Origin: Oscillospiraceae bacterium | GTDB taxonomy: Bacteria; Bacillota; Clostridia; Oscillospirales; Acutalibacteraceae | DNA length: 64,000 bases | Direction: 5' to 3' | Assembly (NCBI GenBank): GCA_003526845.1 | Contig: DPVM01000011.1 | Span: 35,543-99,542, forward strand | Shown: piece by piece, positions 16,705 through 24,046 of the stretch | Numbering within the stretch: the stretch's first letter is position 1 | Layout of the letters: each line of letters begins with the position of its first letter | Notes under the pieces: generated by a model | Told to the model about the DNA's origin: nothing | Databases searched by the model: none | Seen by the model: only the letters and a program-made list of their open reading frames with translations | Program-made: the position numbers and the translations under genes

Positions 16705-18594
16705 ATGTTTAAAACCAGCACTGTTATTAACAATTTAACGGTCACGGGCAACGATTTGCTCGCCTCACTTTGTATAACCTGTCCGTATAATGACGGCGCA
16801 ACGCCGAAGGCAAAAATCGTGTTCTTTCAAGGCGACAATATGCGTCGCATACCGCTGACAACCTCGGCAATCTACCGCCACGGCGACGATTGCACAATAG
16901 TTTTCAACGGCGAAATTTTACTTGATTGCGTTTTTTTGAATTCGTGCGGCGACGATATAACAGCAAGATTTGACTTTTATTACGGAGGCAATTCGGTTGA
17001 AGGCTTGTCGTTTAAAATTGATAAATACGCTCTCGATTCCGATGAATTTAAAAATATCGACAAAAATTATGTTCTTTCCGAGAGAAACGACGGTTTGACA
17101 TGCTCCGACGCAATACTTGTGCCCGAACTTGAACATCACGGCGGCGCTCCGCTTTATTTCATCGGTTTTGATTTTGAAAACAGTCGCCTTGTTTTTAAAA
17201 AAAATCATGCCGCAGGAGATTATAATGCCGACAGCATGTTTAAAAAATTTCTCAATATTCCTATGGGCATTATACGCTTTGCGCTTGCAATTTGCCTTTT
17301 GCCTTATTTTGTGCTTGACGGAATACTTGCAGGGCTTGATTTACAACGAAAGCGTCAAGTAAATTCGTATTCCTCCTCAATGAGGAATATATATCTTCAA
17401 ATTAAAGAGAATTTTTCCGATTTTCTTAAAATAAGCCTTAAGCGCAAAGATATTGTCAAAATCGTTTCCGGCATATTATATTCATTTTGCCGAATCAGAT
17501 ACAACAAACTTTGCAAAAAGCCGATTGTTAAAAACAGAATTACCTTTGTTTCCGGCAGAAGAGACAATCTCACCGGTAATTTGGAATTTGTTTATGACAA
17601 GCTGAAGGACAATAAGGATATTGATTTTCAATTTCTCCTTTTCTCCGATTCAAACGGTCATTTTAAGTATAAATACATTAAACGGTTTTATGAGCTTTAC
17701 GCAACATCAAGAGTTGTTGTTATCGACGATTATTTCAGACTTACAAACACTGTTAAAAAACGCAACGAAACACAGCTTTGGCAACTTTGGCATGCCTGCG
17801 GTGCTTTTAAAACTTTCGGCTATTCGCGTCTCGGCAAAATCGGCGGTCCGCTTCAAACCGATATTAACCACAGAATGTATGACAGGGCAATTGTTTCGTC
17901 GGCAGAGATTGCAAAACATTACGCCGAGGGTTTCGGCATAAGCGACAAATGTGTTTTGCCAACAGGTATTCCGCGCACCGATGTATTTCTCGACAAGGAA
18001 TATGCCGAAAAAATCAAATCGTCGTTTTACGCAAAGCATCCGAAACTCAAAAATAAAATAATTATTCTTTTTGCCCCAACCTTCAGGGGTCACGGTCAAA
18101 AAACGGCATATTACCCTATGGAAACATTTGACCCAAACAGATTTTATGAGTCAATCGGTGACGATTATGCGATAATTTTAAAGCTCCATCCGTTTTGTAA
18201 GGAGCATTTTGAAATTGATGAGAGGTATAAGGATTATATTATCGACCTTTCGGATGATGACGAGCTTAATGATTTGCTTTTTGTAACAAATCTTTTAATT
18301 ACCGACTACTCAAGCGCTATATTTGAAGCGTCACTCCTTGATATTCCGATGATTTTTTATGCGTTTGATTTATATGATTATATTTCAAATCGCGATTTTT
18401 ACTATGACTTTGAAAATTTTGTTCCCGGAAAAATCGTCTTTTCCGAAAACAAGCTTATTACCGCCGTCAAAAGCCGTGATTTTGACTATGAAAAGGTCGG
18501 CGCGTTTAAAACAAAATTCTTTGATAATCTCGACGGCAACTCAAGCAAGCGTGTTGCCGATGAAATATTAAAAACTGTGAGAGGTGAAATATGA
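16705..18594 (+). CDS. CDP-glycerol/CDP-ribitol phosphotransferase-like protein (TagB/TagF family)
   Basis: Transfers polyol-phosphate units from CDP-glycerol or CDP-ribitol onto a wall polymer (629 aa). The C-terminal catalytic domain (about 280-620) has the family's conserved stations: LWQLWHACGAFKTFG (catalytic His), FAPTFRGHG, LKLHPF and LITDYSSAIFEASLLDIPMIFY. The N-terminal ~180 residues are a beta-rich accessory region, joined by one hydrophobic segment (about 185-210) that may hold it to the membrane. It is followed by a second phosphotransferase gene (4-bp ATGA overlap), then tarI and tarJ, so the likely donor is CDP-ribitol, possibly with CDP-glycerol. Which step each enzyme does (primase or polymerase) cannot be read from sequence. 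Confidence 0.88.
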   Translation: MFKTSTVINNLTVTGNDLLASLCITCPYNDGATPKAKIVFFQGDNMRRIPLTTSAIYRHGDDCTIVFNGEILLDCVFLNSCGDDITARFDFYYGGNSVEGLSFKIDKYALDSDEFKNIDKNYVLSERNDGLTCSDAILVPELEHHGGAPLYFIGFDFENSRLVFKKNHAAGDYNADSMFKKFLNIPMGIIRFALAICLLPYFVLDGILAGLDLQRKRQVNSYSSSMRNIYLQIKENFSDFLKISLKRKDIVKIVSGILYSFCRIRYNKLCKKPIVKNRITFVSGRRDNLTGNLEFVYDKLKDNKDIDFQFLLFSDSNGHFKYKYIKRFYELYATSRVVVIDDYFRLTNTVKKRNETQLWQLWHACGAFKTFGYSRLGKIGGPLQTDINHRMYDRAIVSSAEIAKHYAEGFGISDKCVLPTGIPRTDVFLDKEYAEKIKSSFYAKHPKLKNKIIILFAPTFRGHGQKTAYYPMETFDPNRFYESIGDDYAIILKLHPFCKEHFEIDERYKDYIIDLSDDDELNDLLFVTNLLITDYSSAIFEASLLDIPMIFYAFDLYDYISNRDFYYDFENFVPGKIVFSENKLITAVKSRDFDYEKVGAFKTKFFDNLDGNSSKRVADEILKTVRGEI

Positions 18595-21050
18595 GCGAGC
18601 AATTTTATTACAACTACAACGGCGACGACAGGGGAGCCTTTTCCGTTGAAAACAATTCTATTGTATTCAAAATAAAGCGCGCAATACTTGACGGTGTGAA
18701 AAATGCCGAAGTAAGTCTCAGAAAAAAAGTCCGCAAAAACGGAAACAACTATTTTAAGCACAAGCTGCTCAGCAAAAAAATTCCGCGTGCGTATAGAGCT
18801 GCCGCAAAAAATCCTGTCGATGAAAACAAAATCGTTTTTGTTGAAATCAGATTACCGTATCTTACAAACAGCCTTCAAATTATGTTTGATGAACTGGCAA
18901 ATAATTATGATTATAATATCCATACACACTTTTTGCTCAACGGCAATACTATCAGAGCCGATTATACACAGCGCTGTATTAACGCTGTTGAGGATATTGC
19001 CACCGCAAAATATGTGTTTATTGACGAAGGCTCAAATGCGCTTTCGGCAATGCCGCTTCGCCCCGAAACAAAAATCATTCAGCTTTGGCACGGTTGCGGC
19101 GCGTTTAAAAAGTTCGGTTTCTCTACAGCCGATTTGATTTTCGGCGAAAGCAGAAAAGAACAGTTGCGCCATCCGTTCAACAAAAACTATTCGCTTGTCA
19201 CCGTCAGCTCGCCCGAGGTTGCATGGGCTTATTATGAGGCTATGAATATCGACGAAAAAAGCGGTGTTGTTCAGGCAACCGGCTCAAGCAGAACAGATAT
19301 TTTTTATGACAACGAATTTCTTGATTCCGCCCGCAGACACCTTTATGAGGTTGTGCCGCAGGCGAAGGGCAAAAAGGTCATTTTGTATGCTCCGACATTC
19401 CGCGGCAGAGTTGCAAAGGCAAAGGCGCCGGACATGCTCAATGTCAAAATGTTTTATGAGGCACTCGGCGACGAGTATGTTCTTCTTTTCAAATACCATC
19501 CGCATGTAAAAAATCCGCCGGTTGTTGAGGACGAGTACAAGGATTTTGCAATGGATGTCGGCAATGTTTTGACAATTGAGGAATTGCTCTCCGTTTCGGA
19601 TATCTGCATCTCCGACTATTCATCGCTTGTTTTTGAATACAGTTTGTTTGAAAAGCCGCTCATCTTTTTTGCTTATGACCTTGACGAGTATTTCGATTGG
19701 CGCGGATTTTATTATGATTATTATGAACTTGCACCCGGTCTTATCGCAAAAACAAACTTTGAAATGATAGACTATATTCAGCATATTGACGAGCGATTTG
19801 ACAAAAAGGCAATTCAGGATTTCAGATACAAATTTATGCGCTCTTGCGACGGACATGCCACCCAAAGAATACTTGAATATGCGTTTGATAATCTTGAAAG
19901 CCATAAAAAACCGTGCGAAACGTTCGAGCATTTCTATACCGTTCCGAGAGTCGAAAGCAGTTATTTCCCGTATTACAAGCGCGTTCAGCTTATCAAAGAG
20001 CAAAAAGAGGTTGCGCAAAAGCTTTATGATGAGGCTCGAGGCTCGCTCAAAAAGGGCAGTGTCGTTGCATTCGACATTGTGTCGCAGGAGGTTTTGCATT
20101 CAATCAAAAAACGCTCCAAGGGCAGTGTCACAATTGTCAACGGCGGCGATAAAATAGAAGATGTTATTTCAGCTGTTGCAAATGCCGAGTTTGTTATCAT
20201 CGACAGCCCGAACACATTGCTCGACTGCTTTAAACTTCGCGACGAAACAAGAGTTATTTTGCTTCCGACGGATGCTTATCCGCTCTCTGTTTTCGGCAAA
20301 ATTTCAAAACAGTATCGCTCAAATCTGTTTAAGGAGCAATATGCTCTCGCTCCGCTTTACAGCAGCGTTACCGATATTGTCGCTCCGTCAAAAACGACTG
20401 CCGGATTTTATAAAAAGGCAATCGGCAAGGATGTTAATGCAATTATCGCCGGCGATGTTAAAACCGACATTTTCTTTGATGAAAAATACAAACAGCATAT
20501 CCTCGAAAAACTTTATGAGGCTCACCCCGATTTTGAGGGCAGAAAGATAATTGCCTATGTTTCATCAAAGCCTGCCGACGATGAAATGATGAAAAACGAT
20601 TCGTTCATTTATGAATATCTTTATAAAGATTATGTGTTTATCAAGATATTCGGCGGAATCAATTTAAACAATGTCACAACTTCTGAATATTATGCCGACA
20701 GTATAGTTGACGCAAGCGAAATTCTCAATCCTTATGAGGCGCTTGCCGTTGCCGATATTGCAATCGGCGATCTCAATTCCGCAGTGCTTTCGTTTATGTC
20801 AACAGGCAAACCGCTTTTCATCTATTGCGAAAACAAGGAAAATGCCATTGAGGAAACGGAAAGTTTTGTCAATGCCGAGGAAAGCGTGCCGATAAAGATT
20901 TTTGACGATATGAACGATATTATAAAAATTATTTTGGATATTGAAAATTATGACTATTCAAGATATAATGAGTTGAAAGAAAAATATTTGGCAAAATGCG
21001 ACGGCAAGAGCACTAAGCGCCTGCTTAAAGCACTTACCGACGATAGATAA
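18591..21050 (+). CDS. Two-domain CDP-polyol phosphotransferase with degenerate C-terminal copy
   Basis: 819 aa. Residues about 60-440 are an intact phosphotransferase domain: IIQLWHGCGAFKKFG, LYAPTFRGR, FKYHPH and ISDYSSLVFEYSLFEKPLIFF. Residues about 460-819 look like a second copy of the same fold that has lost its catalytic stations: ILLPTDAYPLSVFGK where LWHGCGAFK is expected, AYVSSKPADDE for APTFRG, and IGDLNSAVLSFMSTGKPLFIY for TDYSS...EKPLIFF. The shared downstream pattern (TDIFFDEKY, AHPDFEGRKII, CDGKSTKRLLKAL) supports duplication. The C-terminal half is therefore probably non-catalytic, serving binding or assembly. It overlaps the preceding gene by 4 bp. Confidence 0.85.
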   Translation: MSEQFYYNYNGDDRGAFSVENNSIVFKIKRAILDGVKNAEVSLRKKVRKNGNNYFKHKLLSKKIPRAYRAAAKNPVDENKIVFVEIRLPYLTNSLQIMFDELANNYDYNIHTHFLLNGNTIRADYTQRCINAVEDIATAKYVFIDEGSNALSAMPLRPETKIIQLWHGCGAFKKFGFSTADLIFGESRKEQLRHPFNKNYSLVTVSSPEVAWAYYEAMNIDEKSGVVQATGSSRTDIFYDNEFLDSARRHLYEVVPQAKGKKVILYAPTFRGRVAKAKAPDMLNVKMFYEALGDEYVLLFKYHPHVKNPPVVEDEYKDFAMDVGNVLTIEELLSVSDICISDYSSLVFEYSLFEKPLIFFAYDLDEYFDWRGFYYDYYELAPGLIAKTNFEMIDYIQHIDERFDKKAIQDFRYKFMRSCDGHATQRILEYAFDNLESHKKPCETFEHFYTVPRVESSYFPYYKRVQLIKEQKEVAQKLYDEARGSLKKGSVVAFDIVSQEVLHSIKKRSKGSVTIVNGGDKIEDVISAVANAEFVIIDSPNTLLDCFKLRDETRVILLPTDAYPLSVFGKISKQYRSNLFKEQYALAPLYSSVTDIVAPSKTTAGFYKKAIGKDVNAIIAGDVKTDIFFDEKYKQHILEKLYEAHPDFEGRKIIAYVSSKPADDEMMKNDSFIYEYLYKDYVFIKIFGGINLNNVTTSEYYADSIVDASEILNPYEALAVADIAIGDLNSAVLSFMSTGKPLFIYCENKENAIEETESFVNAEESVPIKIFDDMNDIIKIILDIENYDYSRYNELKEKYLAKCDGKSTKRLLKALTDDR

Positions 21051-21064
21051 GGAGATTTTATATT

Positions 21065-21778
21065 ATGACATATGGCGTAATTTTAGCCGGTGGAATCGGT
21101 TCCCGTATGGGCGGCGACAAGCCGAAGCAGTATCTTACTGTTAAGGACAAGCCGATTATTATTTACACAATCGAAAAGTTTTTGGTTGTGCCGGAGTTTG
21201 AAAAAATTATCGTTCTTTGCCCGAAACAGTGGGTTGAGCACACAAAAAATCTTGTTGAAAAGCATGCCGCAAAGGCAGGCGACAAGGTTGTTGTCATCGA
21301 GGGCGGCTCAACAAGAAACGAAACTATTATGAACGCGATTAAATTCATTGATTCCGAGGGCAATCTCAATGACGGCACAATTATCGTTACTCATGACAGC
21401 GTAAGACCGTTTGTTACCCACAGAATTATTATGGAAAATATTGCCGCCGCAAAGCAATTCGGCGCATGCGATACAGTAGTTCCCGCAACTGACACTATCG
21501 TTGAGGCTCTCGATAATACCGTTATCAGCAATATCCCCGACAGAAGCAAAATGTATCAGGGTCAAACTCCGCAGTCTTTCAAGGCGCTTAAACTTAAAAA
21601 TATGTATGACGCTTTGACAGAGGATGAGAAAAATATTCTCACCGACGCGGCAAAAATCTTTGTTATCAAGGGTGAAAAAGTTGCTCTCGTTCAGGGCGAA
21701 ACTTATAATATGAAAATAACATATCCTTATGATTTAAGAGTAGCAAAATCTTTGCTCGAGGAGGAAAACGATGATTAA
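21065..21778 (+). CDS. tarI: D-ribitol-5-phosphate cytidylyltransferase
   Basis: Makes CDP-ribitol from CTP and ribitol 5-phosphate (237 aa). The nucleotidyltransferase signature LAGGIGSRMGGDKPKQYL is at residues 7-24, with DSVRP at 111-115 and the QTPQSF segment near 177. The close relative IspD shares these motifs. TarI is preferred because tarJ overlaps its end by 8 bp and phosphotransferase genes precede it. GGAG lies upstream of the start. No other isoprenoid genes are near. Confidence 0.9.
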   Translation: MTYGVILAGGIGSRMGGDKPKQYLTVKDKPIIIYTIEKFLVVPEFEKIIVLCPKQWVEHTKNLVEKHAAKAGDKVVVIEGGSTRNETIMNAIKFIDSEGNLNDGTIIVTHDSVRPFVTHRIIMENIAAAKQFGACDTVVPATDTIVEALDNTVISNIPDRSKMYQGQTPQSFKALKLKNMYDALTEDEKNILTDAAKIFVIKGEKVALVQGETYNMKITYPYDLRVAKSLLEEENDD

Positions 21779-22796
21779 TACAGTTTACCGCCTCGTTGCA
21801 CCGAGACGATTTGAAATTGCGTTTGAGGATATTGACATTTTCGGTGAAAATGCAATTGTCAGACCGACAAATCTTTCAATCTGCAACGCTGATATGAGAT
21901 ATTATCTCGGCACGCGCGACCCAAAGGTTTTGGCTGAAAAGCTCCCGATGGCACTCATTCACGAGGGCATCGGCGAGGTGCTTGTTGACCCGTCGGGCAA
22001 ATTCAAATCGGGCGACTTGGTTGTTATGGTGCCGAACTGCCCGGTTGAAAAGGACGATTACATTGCCGAAAACTATCTTCGTTCGTCAAAATTTTGCGGC
22101 TCGTCGATGGACGGCTTGCTTCAGGAGTTTGTTGAAATTTCTTCAAGTCGCCTTGTTAAACTTCCGCAGGATATAGACCGCAATGTTGCCGCTTTTACGG
22201 AGATTGTTTCCGTTTCAGTTCACGCTATTTCAAGGTTTGACAAAATCGCTCACCAAAGACGCGACACAATCGCCGTTTGGGGCGACGGAAACCTCGGATA
22301 CATCACATCGCTGTTTCTCAAATACACTTTCCCGAAGTCTAAAATCGTTGTTTTCGGTACTCAAAGAGAAAAACTTGCCGATTTCACATTTGTTGACGAA
22401 ACTCACCTTGTCAATGAGGTGCCGGACGGCTTCACTATGGACCATGCGTTTGAGTGTGTAGGCGGTAACGGCAGCCCTGTCGCAATTGAACAGATTATCG
22501 GTCTTATCAAGCCCGAATCCACAATTTCGATTTTGGGAGTCAGCGAATATCCTGTTCCGATTAACACAAGAATGATTCTCGAAAAAGGTATTCGTATGTT
22601 CGGCTCCTCCCGTTCCGGCGTTGCCGATTTTCAAAAAACGGTTGACATGTATGTTGAACATCCCGAAATTATCGACTATCTCGGCAATATCGTAAGTTCC
22701 GTTAATGTTGTCAGAACAACAAGCGACATCAAGGCTGCTTTTGAAAAGGACACACAAAAGGGCTTCGGCAAAACAATTATGAAATGGGAAGAATAG
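21771..22796 (+). CDS. tarJ: Ribulose-5-phosphate reductase
   Basis: Zinc-type alcohol dehydrogenase family member reducing ribulose 5-phosphate to ribitol 5-phosphate with NADPH (341 aa), the substrate for TarI. The N-terminal catalytic domain has SICNADMRYY (C38) and LIHEGIGEV (H64, E65) as zinc ligands. The Rossmann domain begins at VWGDGNLGY (about 170). The coding overlap with tarI points to coupled translation. A terminator follows, so this closes the first transcription unit of the cluster. Confidence 0.9.
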   Translation: MINTVYRLVAPRRFEIAFEDIDIFGENAIVRPTNLSICNADMRYYLGTRDPKVLAEKLPMALIHEGIGEVLVDPSGKFKSGDLVVMVPNCPVEKDDYIAENYLRSSKFCGSSMDGLLQEFVEISSSRLVKLPQDIDRNVAAFTEIVSVSVHAISRFDKIAHQRRDTIAVWGDGNLGYITSLFLKYTFPKSKIVVFGTQREKLADFTFVDETHLVNEVPDGFTMDHAFECVGGNGSPVAIEQIIGLIKPESTISILGVSEYPVPINTRMILEKGIRMFGSSRSGVADFQKTVDMYVEHPEIIDYLGNIVSSVNVVRTTSDIKAAFEKDTQKGFGKTIMKWEE

Positions 22797-22810
22797 TCTG
22801 ATTTTATATC

Positions 22811-22843
22811 AACAGCCTTTTTCAGCGAAGAAGGCTGTTTTTT
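22811..22843 (+). terminator. Terminator after tarJ
   Basis: Stem AACAGCCTT (22811-22819) / AAGGCTGTT (22831-22839), then TTTT. Confidence 0.85.
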
Positions 22844-22884
22844 ATGTATAAAGAGGCGCTTTTTTAATATAATATATTAATTTA

Positions 22885-22913
22885 TTGAATTTACTGTGCG
22901 TCTGTGATAAAAT
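22885..22913 (+). promoter_or_regulatory. Promoter of the acyltransferase-GT2 unit
   Basis: TTGAAT (22885-22890), 17-bp spacer, TAAAAT (22908-22913), 44 bp before the acyltransferase start. Confidence 0.6.
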
Positions 22914-22957
22914 ATGCTTAAGTTGCTCGTATTAATAAGTATGTAAGGAGTAAATGT

Positions 22958-24046
22958 ATGATATTTTTCGTCGCTGTTTTGTTCCTTTTGATAATCAGCG
23001 GTGCCGAATTTTCAAAGCCAAATGAGTTTAACAAAGACTACATTTCGCGCGCAGGCACAACTGCAATTAAGGGCATATTTGTTATTTTGATTATGTTCAG
23101 CCACGGCAAAGGTTATATTGATGTCGGCGGCAAATTTGATGTGCCGTATCTCAAAATGCAGGACCATTTGAATCAAATGATTGTTGCAATGTTTATGTTC
23201 TATTCCGGCTACGGTATTATGGAAAGCATAAAGAAAAAAGGCTCGGCATATATTGACACAATACCGAAAAAGCGTTTTCCGCAGGTTTTGCTCAATATGG
23301 ATATTGCCGTTGTTCTGTTCCTCATTTTAGCCGCAACAGCAGGCAAGTTTTACAGCGTAGGTCACATTTTGCTGACCCTTGTCGGTTGGGAGTCGGTCGG
23401 CAACTCGAATTGGTATATTTTCGTTATCCTTGCGCTTTATGTAATAACATATTTTGCATTCCTGATTCTCAAAAAGAAAAACAATAAAACCACACAGCTC
23501 ATAGGCGTAATCATAACCACCGTCCTTTCGGTTGCATTCGTTTATATTTTGATGAAAACAAAAACAACAAAACAATCGTGGTGGTATAACACGCTGATTC
23601 TGTATTCGCTCGGTATGTGGTATTCGTATTTCAAGGACAAAATCGAAAAGGTTTTGATGAAAAACGATTTGATTTTCTTTGCCGCGTCGGGTGTGCTTGT
23701 TTTGGCTTATCTCGAGGCGTACAATATGCGCTCGGATTATGGTATTTATTCATACACAGTTTGGGCGGTGCTGTTCACACTCGGTATCGTGATGATTACG
23801 ATGAAAGTCAAAATCACAAACCCTGTTCTCGAATGGTTCGGCAACCATGTTTTCAGCGTTTACATTCTGCAAAGAATACCTATGATTTTGCTTTCACGCT
23901 ACGGCGTAGCCGACAGGCATAAATATGAGTTTATGATTGCCTCAATAATTGTCACCGTGTTCATTGCGGAGGTTTTCGACCGCTGCACGGGCGCTTTGTC
24001 CAAAAAAATATGGGGAAGGAAAAACACAGATGCAAAAAGAGTTTAA
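22958..24046 (+). CDS. Acyltransferase-3 family membrane protein
   Basis: 362-aa polytopic protein with about ten hydrophobic segments spread over its length, the layout of Acyl_transf_3/OafA-type O-acyltransferases. The family's catalytic His is probably in ILIMFSHGKG after the first helix. These enzymes acylate (often O-acetylate) surface sugars or polyols; here the target would be the glycopolymer made by the neighbouring genes (inference from position). AAGGAG lies before the ATG. Its end overlaps the next gene by 17 bp. Confidence 0.8.
   Translation: MIFFVAVLFLLIISGAEFSKPNEFNKDYISRAGTTAIKGIFVILIMFSHGKGYIDVGGKFDVPYLKMQDHLNQMIVAMFMFYSGYGIMESIKKKGSAYIDTIPKKRFPQVLLNMDIAVVLFLILAATAGKFYSVGHILLTLVGWESVGNSNWYIFVILALYVITYFAFLILKKKNNKTTQLIGVIITTVLSVAFVYILMKTKTTKQSWWYNTLILYSLGMWYSYFKDKIEKVLMKNDLIFFAASGVLVLAYLEAYNMRSDYGIYSYTVWAVLFTLGIVMITMKVKITNPVLEWFGNHVFSVYILQRIPMILLSRYGVADRHKYEFMIASIIVTVFIAEVFDRCTGALSKKIWGRKNTDAKRV

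Noticed and set aside
21065..21778. Calling the cytidylyltransferase IspD
   Set aside because: It shares the fold, but the overlap with tarJ and the neighbouring phosphotransferases favour TarI.
22230..22757. Minus-strand ORF (175 aa) within tarJ
   Set aside because: Antisense shadow with no start signals; the plus strand has a well-supported gene.
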